64,000 nt of DNA from Clostridium porci (GTDB lineage: Bacteria > Bacillota > Clostridia > Lachnospirales > Lachnospiraceae), in assembly GCF_009696375.1 (NCBI RefSeq), contig NZ_VUMD01000006.1, positions 124,001-188,000 on the forward strand. Direction: 5' to 3'. Below, one piece after another: positions 50,920 to 60,020 of the stretch (within the stretch, counting starts at the first letter, position 1; each line of letters starts with the position of its first letter). Made by a program: the position numbers and the translations under genes. The notes beneath the pieces are model-generated. The model had not been told where the DNA came from and made no database searches. It saw nothing but the letters and a program-made list of their open reading frames with translations.

Positions 50920-51246
50920 TTATTTTCCATCGGACTGGACCTCTTTCTCGAACTGCCGTAATTTCAGTCCACATCCGCAATCCTCCAGGAACTGCTCCGC
51001 TTCCCGGATTCCTTTCAGTACCCTTACGTCCTGCCCCATGTCCAGGAGGCGTTTTATCTGCACCTTCTGCAAAGCGCTCAGCTTCCCGCTTTCGGCCTTA
51101 AGCTCCACGAACACCGGGCGTATACCGGGCAGTATCACGATCCGGTCCGGCACCCCATCGTTGCCAGGGCTTACCCACTTATAGGCCCGGCCCCCCAGTT
51201 TCCTTACCTCTGTCACCAGAACCTTTTCGATATCCTTTTCCCTCAT
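50920..51246 (-). CDS. VRR-NUC nuclease
   Basis: 108 aa from ATG behind GGGGGAAACAC. Motif GVPDRIVILPGIRPVFVELK and SGKLSALQKVQIKRL: the D...ExK catalytic core of PD-(D/E)XK VRR-NUC proteins. Partner of the SNF2 helicase in many phages. ATGA overlap with the preceding gene. Confidence 0.9.
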   Translation of the reverse strand: MREKDIEKVLVTEVRKLGGRAYKWVSPGNDGVPDRIVILPGIRPVFVELKAESGKLSALQKVQIKRLLDMGQDVRVLKGIREAEQFLEDCGCGLKLRQFEKEVQSDGK

Positions 51247-51524
51247 GTGTTTCCCCCAAACATGGCTCTGCTTTTCTCCGCCCACACTATTTCCGGGCTT
51301 CTTTCGTCTGCCCATCTCCGACAATAGCCGCCCTCAAAAGACTGAGACTCAACGCCTAACCGTTTTCTTGCTTCTTTGATTTCGGCCTTGCGGGTTTGTG
51401 GGCTGTATATCTTGGCAAAGCACATGACTTCTTTGACAGGGCGCCACTGCCTTTTCCCAATCTCCGTAAAATACCTTGCCAACACCATCTCTGCACAACG
51501 CACTCCATTTTCATCTAGCGTCAC
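51243..51524 (-). CDS. conserved phage hypothetical protein
   Basis: 93 aa, GTG start behind AGGAGGCATATC. MVLARYFTEIGKRQWRPVKE, RKAEIKEARKRLGVESQS. Looks like a small DNA-binding helical protein. No named family recalled. Confidence 0.65.
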   Translation of the reverse strand: MTLDENGVRCAEMVLARYFTEIGKRQWRPVKEVMCFAKIYSPQTRKAEIKEARKRLGVESQSFEGGYCRRWADERSPEIVWAEKSRAMFGGNT

Positions 51525-51780
51525 GATATGCCTCCTGTCTACAAAACCCTCTTATCACGTGATGTGTTATTATAAATAGGCGTATTAGGCGGTATATATA
51601 TATACCTATCCTATCTATTTTTATACTTATATAGATAATTGGTAGTCATAGTAGTTAGATACTGGAAAACCTTGTGTTTTCAATGCTTTTCTTGTCTACG
51701 TTATCAGGCTACTACGTTGACTACTGACTACTTACAGCGTGACTACCAGCTACTCTCTGGCTATTTTCAAACTACTGTGC
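51525..51780. other. AT-rich non-coding region with GACTAC repeats, candidate replication origin
   Basis: Adjacent to the VirE-type gene. Contains a (TA)n tract (51592-51604) and at least eight CTACT/GACTAC/TAGTC motifs between 51648 and 51790, some in tandem (GACTACTGACTAC). No gene. Confidence 0.35.
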
Positions 51781-54188
51781 TAAGTAGTTACGCGCTCGAA
51801 TCCTTTTTGGTTTCCATAGGGTCCAAATCTTCTAGGGGTTTTTATCCTCTTCCACCCTTTCGTACTTAGTAAAATATTGTTGATTTCAGTGCTATCACTT
51901 CGCTTCATGTACCGCTTTTCACCTCCGTAGCATTCCTCCCAAATCTCTACTGCACACACTTTATTTCTCTTAACGAGCTCCACGCTCTCGTCATGCTGAA
52001 GGAATCCATTTAAAAACTGTCTCCGCTGACCGATAGCCAGCTGATCCCAATTTGACGGTATCGGCTTTTCCAGGAAATCCTGTATGATTCCCTCCTTCCC
52101 TGACAGCTCCCTGTGGCTCTCCTGCTGTTCCACGGCCATAGCCTCTATCTCTTTAGGCAGATACAGCGGCTCTCCCAATGCCCAGTACGTGTACGCCTCA
52201 GCCCATATCTGATCCACCTCACCCGGCATATCGGTCCAGATGGATTTCTGCGCCGGATGCAGTCCTGCATCGATCGGCCAGAACCGGCGGTTGCCCGTCG
52301 CATCCTTTAGGAACTCATTGTCGTTGCTGGTCCCAAAAAACACGCAGCGCCTTGGGTGCTTCTCTGTCTGCCTGCCGTAGGCCGCCCTATAGATGTCATG
52401 GCACTTGCTTAAAAACTGTTTGATGGCGGATGTCTCCTGTTTCGTAAAGGCCGTAAGTTCCCCAACTTCATTAATCCAGGTTCCCTGTATCAGCTCCGCA
52501 GCATCCTTGCCCTCAAATGATGTAAGGCTGTCTGAAAACCATGCTTTTCCCAGATTCGAGAGGAAGGTACTCTTACCAATTCCCTGCGGCCCTGTAATGA
52601 TGGGCATATTATCATATTTCACACCGCCCACAACAGCCCTTGCCACGGCCGCGCACAGAGACTTACGCATGACCGCCCTTGTATAAGGCGTGTCATCGGC
52701 TCCCAGGTAGACGCTTAACAGGGTATCCGCCCGTTTTACACCGTCCCATGCAAGGCTCTGAAGGTACTGCTTGACCTCGTTAATCTTGTTCTGCTCCCCT
52801 ACGATTGCCAGGGCGTCCGTCATGTTGTTCCGGGCCGTGATGCCATAGTAGGTCTCCATGTACCAGTAGAAACCCGAAATGTCCGTATCTGTCCACAGTC
52901 GTTTCTCAGTCTCCTTGTTCCACGGCACCGCGCCTAAGACCAGCCCCCTTCCTGCAAATTCATCCGTGACAATCCTGCCTTTTAGCAGGGGGTCATTTTG
53001 GAGCACCAGGATGATGTTGTTCACAGTCTTTTTGTAATTCCCGTTTCCATCCACCGCCAGCTGTCCCAGCCAGTCCAGGCTTTCAGGGGCCGTCACCGTG
53101 GTTTCTCCCGCGGAGGCGAACGCCGCCGCAGCCTCGTCGTGTTTCTCCCGCGCCATCCGGTCGGCCACAGCCTTGTCAGACACTGCAAGCCTGCTCATGG
53201 CCACGAAGGACGGAAGCTTATTGGCTGGCGTCCCTTCTTTGGCCGCGGCGTCCTTATCGCCGTACATATGCAGCCGGACCAGGTCGAACGCGTTGACCAG
53301 CTGGCCGCAGCAGGGGTCATGGGAATGGTGGGAGTACAGGAACAGGCCGCCGTCATATACGATGGCGCCGCCGGTTGTCTCTCCTCCGGTGTATGTGTAG
53401 CGCCCCGTTGTGGCCGTCTCCTCATACATCCCCGGGATAAACCGCTCCATCGCCTCAACGATGCCGTACGTACGGCAGAAAGCGCCTATGACGCCCCGTT
53501 TTGTTGTGGGATCCTCCTGCTTGGCCAGCCGGCGCCGTTCAATGGCATCCGCTCCCGGCACCTGGGGCCATTGGGTGACGTCCTTCCAGTCCCCGTACAT
53601 CCCCAGCAGCCCGTCCAAGCTGCAGAATGGGCTGTCGTATACCTGATATACATACTGGCTGTCGCTGCAGCAGCTTGGCCAGTACATGAGCCTGTGCGGC
53701 TCAAACGTAGTCGGGTCGCAAAATTCAATCCCCAAAAGGGACGCCAGTTTCCTAGCCGCCGGCTCATACTCATCTGCTGTTGCCGTCCTGTCCACCGGTA
53801 CGATGACGCGCAGCCTCGGGGCGTACCCGCTGTGTTTCCGGGTGCTGTACACGGCCGCGGCGCACCCCAGCCCTCCCACGCGCCTCAGGATGCCGTCCGT
53901 CTGCCCCGCAGGGATATTGTCCAGATCCAGTGTGAGCAGATCCCTGCCCTCCACATGGTCCTGCTTCCTGCGGTTCCCCTTAAAGGTGCCGCCCACGAAT
54001 CCGCCTATGTCCTTAAGTTCATCCTGCTGCGCTTTCGGGAAAGCAAGGTACTGATCCAGTGTCTCGCCGCCCCTTACCGGGATGCTGAGCTTTTCTGTAA
54101 ACTCAGACCACATGATGGCGCTTCCCGGCCACTGTATTGCCTTCCGGCTTCCTGCTGTGCTTATATGCAGCATCCTGTTATTCTGCAC
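51780..54188 (-). CDS. VirE-type primase-helicase
   Basis: 802 aa, GTG start behind GGAGGGGGCAGA. N-terminal ~300 residues primase-like (LLTLDLDNIPAGQTDGILRR, YSTRKHSGYAPRLRVIVPVD). C-terminal VirE ATPase with ITGPQGIGKSTFLSNLGK near residue 540, EGKDAAELIQGTWINEVGEL and CVFFGTSNDNEFLKDATGNR. Replication initiation helicase-primase of many Firmicute prophages. Confidence 0.9.
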   Translation of the reverse strand: MQNNRMLHISTAGSRKAIQWPGSAIMWSEFTEKLSIPVRGGETLDQYLAFPKAQQDELKDIGGFVGGTFKGNRRKQDHVEGRDLLTLDLDNIPAGQTDGILRRVGGLGCAAAVYSTRKHSGYAPRLRVIVPVDRTATADEYEPAARKLASLLGIEFCDPTTFEPHRLMYWPSCCSDSQYVYQVYDSPFCSLDGLLGMYGDWKDVTQWPQVPGADAIERRRLAKQEDPTTKRGVIGAFCRTYGIVEAMERFIPGMYEETATTGRYTYTGGETTGGAIVYDGGLFLYSHHSHDPCCGQLVNAFDLVRLHMYGDKDAAAKEGTPANKLPSFVAMSRLAVSDKAVADRMAREKHDEAAAAFASAGETTVTAPESLDWLGQLAVDGNGNYKKTVNNIILVLQNDPLLKGRIVTDEFAGRGLVLGAVPWNKETEKRLWTDTDISGFYWYMETYYGITARNNMTDALAIVGEQNKINEVKQYLQSLAWDGVKRADTLLSVYLGADDTPYTRAVMRKSLCAAVARAVVGGVKYDNMPIITGPQGIGKSTFLSNLGKAWFSDSLTSFEGKDAAELIQGTWINEVGELTAFTKQETSAIKQFLSKCHDIYRAAYGRQTEKHPRRCVFFGTSNDNEFLKDATGNRRFWPIDAGLHPAQKSIWTDMPGEVDQIWAEAYTYWALGEPLYLPKEIEAMAVEQQESHRELSGKEGIIQDFLEKPIPSNWDQLAIGQRRQFLNGFLQHDESVELVKRNKVCAVEIWEECYGGEKRYMKRSDSTEINNILLSTKGWKRIKTPRRFGPYGNQKGFERVTT

Positions 54189-54199
54189 TCTGCCCCCTC

Positions 54200-56203
54200 C
54201 TAGTCCTTCATGTAGTAGCCGCTCTCAAACCCGGCGCCCTTAAGTACCAGCCCCGGCGCCCAGGGTATCGGTTCGGCCATCAGGCCGCATATTTCGTCCA
54301 CTGTCGTTTCCATGGGCGCGTCGATGATAACCTCGTCATGCACATGGAACACCACCTGCAGGCCTCTGGCCGCGATCCGTTCCAGCGTAACTGCCAGACA
54401 GTCTCTGGCGATGGCCTGGACAATGTTTTCGGTCATCTTACCCCCATAGGTCGATGTTACCTCCCACTTTCGGGTCTGCTGCCCCATCGTGTGGTAATGA
54501 ACGGCTGTTTTCTCGAATTGGTTCTCCTTTAGGAATGGCCTGCAGTAGTACAGCTTACGTCCACTCGGCAGACGTACCGTGAGAAAGGACTGGCCATAGA
54601 TGAGATCCCCTTCCAGCGCGAATATGAGCCCGTTGATACCCTGCGGCTGTGCTGTCTCCATGACGGTAATCGCTGCGTTCTCTACGGCGTACCACAGGCC
54701 GCATATCTGCCGGTTCGCCTGACGCCACCGCTGTACAATGTCCGGAAGTTCCTCTTCGGTCAGGCCCATCCTTAGTGCACCCATACTGACCAGGGAATGG
54801 GTGCCTCCCTGGTAACCCAGGGCCAATGTGGCCACCTTTCCCTTCTGCCTTAGGGCGTACTCAGGGTTTCCCTTTGAAATCCGCTCCACCGGCACCCCGA
54901 ACATCTGGGAAGCCGTGGCCTCGTAAATCTTCCCGTGGGTGGCAAACACCTCGTTCACCCACTGTTCCCCTGCCAGCCAGGCAATCACGCGGGCCTCAAT
55001 GGCGGAAAAGTCCGCCACTACGAACTTATGCCCTTCCGACGGGATAAACGCTGTCCGGATCAGCTGTGAGAGCGTGTCAGGCACATTTCCGTAGACCAGC
55101 TTAATCCCGTCATAGTTCTTAGCCTTCACCAGCTTCCGGGCATAGTCCAAAGTCTTGATATAATTTCTGGGAAGGTTCTGCAACTGTACCAGCCGTCCGG
55201 CATACCTCCCGGTACGGTTGGCTCCGTAGTACTGTGTTAATCCGCGTACCCTGTCGCCCTCTCCGCGAGCCGTGTCCATGGCCACGTATTTCTTGATGGA
55301 GGTCTTACCCAGCTGTTGCCGGATTTCAAGCATCCGGCAGACATCCTCCGGAAGATTCTCCTTATCCTTCAGTAGGTCCGCCACCGTGGTTTTCTGTAGG
55401 TCACCCAGCAGGTCAGGGTCATCCGGATGCTTTTTTGAGTGGTTGTTGATCCATGGTACCAGCTGCGGCTGGCTGTTCGGGTTTGGCAGTCCCGTAAGCT
55501 TCATGGCCTCGTCCGTCAGCTTCTGGGCGCTAATTCCATCTATGTACAGAGCCCCTTCAATCAGTCCTGTGTCCACCCGGACGCCATAAGCATTCATCAG
55601 GACGTCCATCTGCCAGAGTTTTTCTTCTTCCTCCGGCATCGGGAACAGGTTCAGGCGCTTCAGTATCTCATGTTCCGTGACCACATCCTGTCTGCAGTAT
55701 CCCTTAAAAAGGTTCCACTTGTCCGTATCATGCCAGGGCTGGTTCCACATACGCCCGCCATTGGTTTTTGTCGGCTTGCAGGGTACACAGAAGTACCGGA
55801 TCAGCGCCTTGCCGACCGCGAGCTTCTGCTTGTCCTGCGGCAGCCCGATGGCCCTTCCTGTGGCATCCAAACCGGCAGTATAACCACAGTACAGGCCATG
55901 GGCCATAGTACACCGCCACTGATCAATCGGAGTCTCATAACCGGCACGGTTTAAGCAGTACCATTCAAATGCCGCACCATAGGCGTGTTTGATAACAACC
56001 GGATCGTCAAGGGCCTGCGTAAGCCAGCAGGAAAGCTCCTCCCCATTTTTAAGATCGATTATCTTAACCGGGTCATCGTCCCACTGGTACGCGAACAGGA
56101 GGATCTCAAAATCCGGAGACTGTGCGTATTTGTAAGCGCCAGCCTTCCCTATATCCTCGCTGCTGCGCGTCTCTATATCAACGCTGAGATGATGGTTTTC
56201 CAT
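54200..56203 (-). CDS. family A DNA polymerase with 3'-5' exonuclease
   Basis: 667 aa. Exo motif LSVDIETRSSEDIGKAG at residues 7-23. Polymerase motif A FVVADFSAIEARVIAWLAGE, motif B ALRQKGKVATLALGYQGG, motif C VVFHVHDEVII. No 5'-nuclease domain. Replicates phage DNA with the adjacent primase-helicase. Confidence 0.94.
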   Translation of the reverse strand: MENHHLSVDIETRSSEDIGKAGAYKYAQSPDFEILLFAYQWDDDPVKIIDLKNGEELSCWLTQALDDPVVIKHAYGAAFEWYCLNRAGYETPIDQWRCTMAHGLYCGYTAGLDATGRAIGLPQDKQKLAVGKALIRYFCVPCKPTKTNGGRMWNQPWHDTDKWNLFKGYCRQDVVTEHEILKRLNLFPMPEEEEKLWQMDVLMNAYGVRVDTGLIEGALYIDGISAQKLTDEAMKLTGLPNPNSQPQLVPWINNHSKKHPDDPDLLGDLQKTTVADLLKDKENLPEDVCRMLEIRQQLGKTSIKKYVAMDTARGEGDRVRGLTQYYGANRTGRYAGRLVQLQNLPRNYIKTLDYARKLVKAKNYDGIKLVYGNVPDTLSQLIRTAFIPSEGHKFVVADFSAIEARVIAWLAGEQWVNEVFATHGKIYEATASQMFGVPVERISKGNPEYALRQKGKVATLALGYQGGTHSLVSMGALRMGLTEEELPDIVQRWRQANRQICGLWYAVENAAITVMETAQPQGINGLIFALEGDLIYGQSFLTVRLPSGRKLYYCRPFLKENQFEKTAVHYHTMGQQTRKWEVTSTYGGKMTENIVQAIARDCLAVTLERIAARGLQVVFHVHDEVIIDAPMETTVDEICGLMAEPIPWAPGLVLKGAGFESGYYMKD

Positions 56204-56251
56204 CTGTGTTCCTCCCTGTCAGACTGAAGGGCTTTCCGTCCCCTCCTAAAA

Positions 56252-56884
56252 TCAATACGGCATCCCAGTGATTGGATTGATGGCTGCCTGCTGCGGGGCG
56301 GCGTATCCTGCCTGCTGACCGTACTGCGCCTGCTGCGGCACCGGTGTCCCGAAAGCCTGTGCTGCACTTGGCGCGCTGCCTCCCAGGGAATCTCCGTCTC
56401 TCAGCTTCTGTACCGGCCCCAGGCCGCAGCCAATCCCCTTCTTGCTGCCAAAGGCATAAGGGTAGAACGATACATTCACACGCCCATACATGCCGCTGTA
56501 TACCTCGGACTGGTTGATAATGGGGTTCCCCGTCTTGTCCACGATCTCGGGTGGGTAATCCGCCTTAGCGCTGGCCGTGAACACCCAATGCCCCTTGCAC
56601 TCAGGCCCGAAGGCCATGCCATCAGACGGCCTCACGCCATCCCCGTCATAGACCGGCACCGGGACGATTGGCGGGCACTGTCCGTTCCACTTCTCGCTGA
56701 TGCCCCGCTGCTTCGCGGCCTCAATGGCCGCGTTAATCCTCCCCATGGTGTCCGTGTCCGTTTTCGGCACCAGCACAGTTACCTGGTACTTCTCCTCCTG
56801 TCCTGGCTGATAAGCGTAGGGTTTAAACAGGTGCACATAGGACAGCCTTACTTCTCCAGTTGTTACATTCGTTAATTCATTCAT
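56252..56884 (-). CDS. DUF2815 protein (SSB-like)
   Basis: 210 aa. TGEVRLSYVHLFKPYAYQPG, YQVTVLVPKTDTDTMGRINA, GMYGRVNVSFYPYAFGSKKG, then a Q/A-rich tail. DUF2815 proteins behave as OB-fold SSB-like proteins in phage replication modules. Confidence 0.88.
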   Translation of the reverse strand: MNELTNVTTGEVRLSYVHLFKPYAYQPGQEEKYQVTVLVPKTDTDTMGRINAAIEAAKQRGISEKWNGQCPPIVPVPVYDGDGVRPSDGMAFGPECKGHWVFTASAKADYPPEIVDKTGNPIINQSEVYSGMYGRVNVSFYPYAFGSKKGIGCGLGPVQKLRDGDSLGGSAPSAAQAFGTPVPQQAQYGQQAGYAAPQQAAINPITGMPY

Positions 56885-56885
56885 G

Positions 56886-58091
56886 TTATTCTTCCTCCTT
56901 GAACGCCTCCGCGGCGCTTACTTTATTTGTGATTGCTGGCCGGTTATCCGTTTCTTCTGCTAATGCCGGCTTCCCCGGCTTCTTGATGATCAATCCGCCT
57001 ACAAGTTCCTGAAAATTCTTCTTTCCGACCACCTTCTCGACCTGAGCCAGCGAGAGCGGCTTACGCTCCCATAGGATGGCGTCTGATATTCCGTTCGATG
57101 TAAGGACACCGAACGCCTTATCCATGTCAGTCCAGTCCCTGGAGCCGCGTCCCTCCACGGCCTTCCACCCTGGTACCTCCTTACCGGCCAAGCACTCCGA
57201 CAAGGCCGCGTCCTGGGCGTCGCTGAGCCACCTGGCCGCGTCCCTGCCCTTAAGCAGATACCGGCCCAGTTCCTCATTTGTGAGGAGGTTCGGATCCGTC
57301 CCCGCCAGGAAGGCCAGTTCTACGTTCTTCTCCGCCCGGGCTTTGCATCTTCCCCTGGCCCTGCAGTACCTGCATGTCTTAGGGGCCGGCGCAAACTCAC
57401 CTTCCCCCTTAATGGCCAGGGCCGCCCGTTCTTTTACGAACTCACCAAACTGCAGAAGCTCATTCAGGGAACACTCCCACTCTGAGATCCCGTCCGGGAG
57501 CCGTGGCTGCACGATGGACAGCCTCACCGTCTTAAACGTATAAAGAATCCTATACGCCTCATAGGCCCCCAGGGCATACAGCAGCATCTGTGGGTTCCAT
57601 TCGGCATTCACGCGGCCGTCCGGGCTCTTGCCATACTTGAAGTCAATGACATGTAGGATGCCGCCCCCTATCAGGATGCAGTCCGCCGTCCCTCCGGCCT
57701 CATCCTCATCAGGGAGATGCGGTATGTAGGCATCCAGATTTAAATATGATTCCAGCTTTACCGTGGGGCTGGACTTGAACTTCATGGCAACGGACTTAAC
57801 ATAGTCCAGGTAATCATCCGTATAGCCCATCATCTCGTCATCCCACAGTTCCTCTTTCTTTAGCTTGTTGATGGCCGCCGTCAGCTTCCGTTTCCCAAAA
57901 TCCACCGTGTAGAAGTAATTCCTTGCTTTAAGCTCCGCCAGTTCATGGGCCAGCGTCCCTTCTGCGGCGGATGTGCCGGCCTTATCCGGGAACTGCCTCC
58001 CCAGCAGGGCGCTGGGGGTGCAGGCCATCCACTGATGGGCATTGGACGGGCTTAACAGCGAATGCTTCCTTCCGGCATGTCCCCCCGTCAT
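56886..58091 (-). CDS. DUF2800 protein (RecB-type PD-(D/E)XK nuclease)
   Basis: 401 aa. SPSNAHQWMACTPSALLGRQ, GTLAHELAELKA, GGTADCILIGGGILHVIDFK with the D...DFK core, and a Cys cluster CRYCRARGRCKARAEK suggesting an iron-sulfur site like Cas4/AddB. Works with DUF2815 and polymerase. Confidence 0.88.
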   Translation of the reverse strand: MTGGHAGRKHSLLSPSNAHQWMACTPSALLGRQFPDKAGTSAAEGTLAHELAELKARNYFYTVDFGKRKLTAAINKLKKEELWDDEMMGYTDDYLDYVKSVAMKFKSSPTVKLESYLNLDAYIPHLPDEDEAGGTADCILIGGGILHVIDFKYGKSPDGRVNAEWNPQMLLYALGAYEAYRILYTFKTVRLSIVQPRLPDGISEWECSLNELLQFGEFVKERAALAIKGEGEFAPAPKTCRYCRARGRCKARAEKNVELAFLAGTDPNLLTNEELGRYLLKGRDAARWLSDAQDAALSECLAGKEVPGWKAVEGRGSRDWTDMDKAFGVLTSNGISDAILWERKPLSLAQVEKVVGKKNFQELVGGLIIKKPGKPALAEETDNRPAITNKVSAAEAFKEEE

Positions 58092-58453
58092 ATCTGTGCC
58101 CCCAACCCCCGGAGCGCGGTCGCGAACGCGCCATACTGCTCCGGCCGCAGAGATGGCAGCGCCTCCACCCCGAAGCTCTGGATAAGCTGCAGCAATTCCG
58201 GCTGCTTGCCAGAGTCCATCAGCGGAATGGCTGCCTTCGTCAAATCATCCAGAGTATAGCTGGGTGCGGTCGTGGGTACCGGCGCCGGAGCCGTGTGAAT
58301 TATCTGGGGGACAGAGTCAGCTGGTTCTATGGGCGCCTGCTGTACCTGCGCGTTCCGGGATTGTACCGGGACTGTCATTTGCATCGCGTCCCCTGCCAGC
58401 TTCTTTGCGAAACCCATCATTTCCTCGTAGTCATTAAATGTAACTGTAATCAT
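58088..58453 (-). CDS. conserved phage replication-module protein
   Basis: 121 aa, ATGA overlap with the DUF2800 gene. VTFNDYEEMMGFAKKLAG, P/A/T/Q-rich linker, then LPSLRPEQYGAFATALRGLG. Commonly found upstream of DUF2800; activity unknown. Confidence 0.7.
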   Translation of the reverse strand: MITVTFNDYEEMMGFAKKLAGDAMQMTVPVQSRNAQVQQAPIEPADSVPQIIHTAPAPVPTTAPSYTLDDLTKAAIPLMDSGKQPELLQLIQSFGVEALPSLRPEQYGAFATALRGLGAQI

Positions 58454-58542
58454 CCTTCGATTCCTCCTAATCCTTCTTTTGATGTGGCTAATTTTTCAAT
58501 CAGCCGTGTAATACCCTTAGCCATTTCCAGCCGCGATTCCAT
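58450..58542 (-). CDS. 30-aa helical ORF
   Basis: MESRLEMAKGITRLIEKLAT..., stop overlapping the next ATG (ATGA). It overlaps the Gp157 remnant in another frame. Low certainty. Confidence 0.4.
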   Translation of the reverse strand: MESRLEMAKGITRLIEKLATSKEGLGGIEG

Positions 58543-58643
58543 CCGCAAAGATCCTGCTTTGCCTTATGGCCGCCCCTCTCATCCACTTCTGGGTCATACG
58601 TCAACGCCTGCAATACCGCGTACTGCTCTGATAACTCATACAA
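58500..58643 (-). pseudogene. remnant of a Gp157-family gene
   Basis: TTG start behind AAGAAGGC. MYELSEQYAVLQALTYDPEV is the N-terminus of siphovirus Gp157 proteins (normally ~160 aa), but after DE it turns into unrelated HKAKQDLCGWNRGWKWLRVL and stops at 47 aa. Confidence 0.6.
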
Positions 58644-58685
58644 GCCTTCTTTGATCCTTGATTTTCCTCCGCTTTCTGTGTTATA

Positions 58686-58766
58686 TTATTGATAGTGGTA
58701 TTTTTCATCTGGCCGATTGGAGTTTGTGCCTCCCTCGGCCTTTTTCTTGCCTTTCCGTTTCCTCAT
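58686..58766 (-). CDS. tiny basic ORF
   Basis: 26 aa (MRKRKGKKKAEGGTNSNRPD...), start within the stop of the preceding 21-aa frame (ATGA). May be a coupled peptide or remnant. Confidence 0.3.
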   Translation of the reverse strand: MRKRKGKKKAEGGTNSNRPDEKYHYQ

Positions 58767-58828
58767 CCGTATACATTAAGCCCCAGGGCTGCCGCCGCCC
58801 GGTTCGTCCCGTTCCTTCGCCTGCTCAT
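58763..58828 (-). CDS. tiny basic ORF
   Basis: 21 aa (MSRRRNGTNRAAAALGLNVY...) with a strong site GAAGGAGGCGCGGG. No family. Confidence 0.3.
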   Translation of the reverse strand: MSRRRNGTNRAAAALGLNVYG

Positions 58829-58840
58829 CCCGCGCCTCCT

Positions 58841-59038
58841 TCATAGGTTGATATATCCGCCCCAGGTCAATGCCAGAAGCGTTGTGCTGACCGCTGAGGT
58901 AAGCAGCAGGGCCGTTCTCCATTTCAGGGCCTCCCGGCAGTCCCTTCTGGCCTCCTTAAGCCTCCCCTTAAGCCAGGCACAGGTTTCCTTAAGCTCTTCG
59001 TAGGTTGGTTCCTTTGCTGTGGGGATAATCTGTATCAT
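58841..59038 (-). CDS. small single-pass membrane protein
   Basis: 65 aa. Helical charged N-terminal part (YEELKETCAWLKGRLKEARR) and a C-terminal hydrophobic segment (ALLLTSAVSTTLLALTWGGY). Stop-start overlap of 4 nt with the repeat protein gene. Confidence 0.6.
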   Translation of the reverse strand: MIQIIPTAKEPTYEELKETCAWLKGRLKEARRDCREALKWRTALLLTSAVSTTLLALTWGGYINL

Positions 59039-60012
59039 TGTCTGGCCCCCCCTGTCTGTTCATTTTTATGGGCGGTTAATTCAAACCGGCAGCTTCCTAC
59101 ATCCGGCACCAGCAGCTTGATTCGGGGGTAGTCTTTAAAATCCCTTGCGGCAGAGCCGTCATACATCTCTCCTACCTGGGAGTTGCCATGCATCCTTCCT
59201 ACCTGGGCGCTGTCATGCATCTTTCCTACCTGGGAGTTGCCATGCATCCTTCCTACCTGGGCGCTGTCATGCATCTTTTCTACCCGGGAGCTGCCACACA
59301 TCACTCCTACCTGGGAGTTGTCCCACATCTCTCTTACCTGGGTGCTGTTATACATCTCTCTTACCCGGGAGCTGTCATGCATCTCTCTTACCCGGGAGCT
59401 GTCATGCATCTCTCTTACCTGGGTGCTGTTATACATCTCTCCTACCTGAGAGCTGTCCCACATCTCTCCTACCTGAGAGCTGTCCCACATCTCTCCTACC
59501 TGAGAGTTGTCCCACATCTCTCCTACCTGGGCGCTGTTATACATCTTTCCTACCTGGGCGCTGCCATACATCACTCCTACCTGGGCGCAGTTATACATCT
59601 TTCCTACCTGGGAGTTGTTCAACAGAACCACAGCATCACCGCACAGTTTCTCCACTTCGCAGTCCTTTAGCATATAGTACCCAGTACGCAGCGTATCAAT
59701 CTTTTTACCAGCCAGCACATGGCCGCTCCACCATTCCTTCACCGCTGCCCGGAACCTGGATATGTGGCCCTCCCTGTCCTCCTCAAACCAGTCCGGCACA
59801 ATATCCTGGTCAATCACAAACTCCCACCCATCCGGGTTTGTCCACCACTCATCTTTCTCAGGTATCAGCTCCGCCCGTACAAACACCCTGGCGGCGTTTT
59901 CGTATGTATCGCTTATGTTAAGCTCCTCCAGCATGTCTTGGTGGCTGTCATTGTCCTTCCGGGCGATTACCACCCTGTCTTTTAATAGAATTCCGCTTCG
60001 GAATCTGCACAT
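59035..60012 (-). CDS. nonapeptide-repeat protein, probable beta-solenoid
   Basis: 325 aa. N-terminal ~125 residues unrecognised (RFRSGILLKDRVVIARKDND, WEFVIDQDIVPDWFEEDREG). Then 17 tandem nonapeptides of consensus (S/A)QVGEM(Y/H/W)(D/N)(S/N), residues ~131-285, each 27 bp in DNA. C-terminal ~40 residues close the fold. The regular spacing and hydrophobic positions suggest a beta-helix like pentapeptide-repeat proteins, some of which mimic DNA. Function unknown. Confidence 0.8.
   Translation of the reverse strand: MCRFRSGILLKDRVVIARKDNDSHQDMLEELNISDTYENAARVFVRAELIPEKDEWWTNPDGWEFVIDQDIVPDWFEEDREGHISRFRAAVKEWWSGHVLAGKKIDTLRTGYYMLKDCEVEKLCGDAVVLLNNSQVGKMYNCAQVGVMYGSAQVGKMYNSAQVGEMWDNSQVGEMWDSSQVGEMWDSSQVGEMYNSTQVREMHDSSRVREMHDSSRVREMYNSTQVREMWDNSQVGVMCGSSRVEKMHDSAQVGRMHGNSQVGKMHDSAQVGRMHGNSQVGEMYDGSAARDFKDYPRIKLLVPDVGSCRFELTAHKNEQTGGARQ
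59158..59620 (-). repeat. 17 tandem 27-bp repeats
   Basis: Period 27 nt within the repeat protein gene. Neighbouring units are nearly identical in places (for example four alternating units at 59160-59270), implying recent expansion or conversion. The repeats keep a long frame open on the plus strand, which I treat as a shadow. Confidence 0.9.
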
Positions 60013-60020
60013 GTCTTTTT

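Noticed and set aside
52998..54203. 401-codon plus-strand ORF opposite the primase-helicase
   Set aside because: Antisense shadow in a GC-rich stretch. The minus-strand protein has clear VirE and primase motifs, and the plus frame has no start signal.
59160..59620. Regular short repeats that might be a CRISPR array
   Set aside because: Period of 27 nt without unique spacers, all in one open reading frame encoding nonapeptides. It is a coding tandem repeat.
59145..59921. 258-codon plus-strand ORF with repeated SFLPGSCHA units
   Set aside because: It is the complement of the 27-bp repeats of the minus-strand nonapeptide gene. The periodic DNA keeps all frames open; no ribosome binding site.
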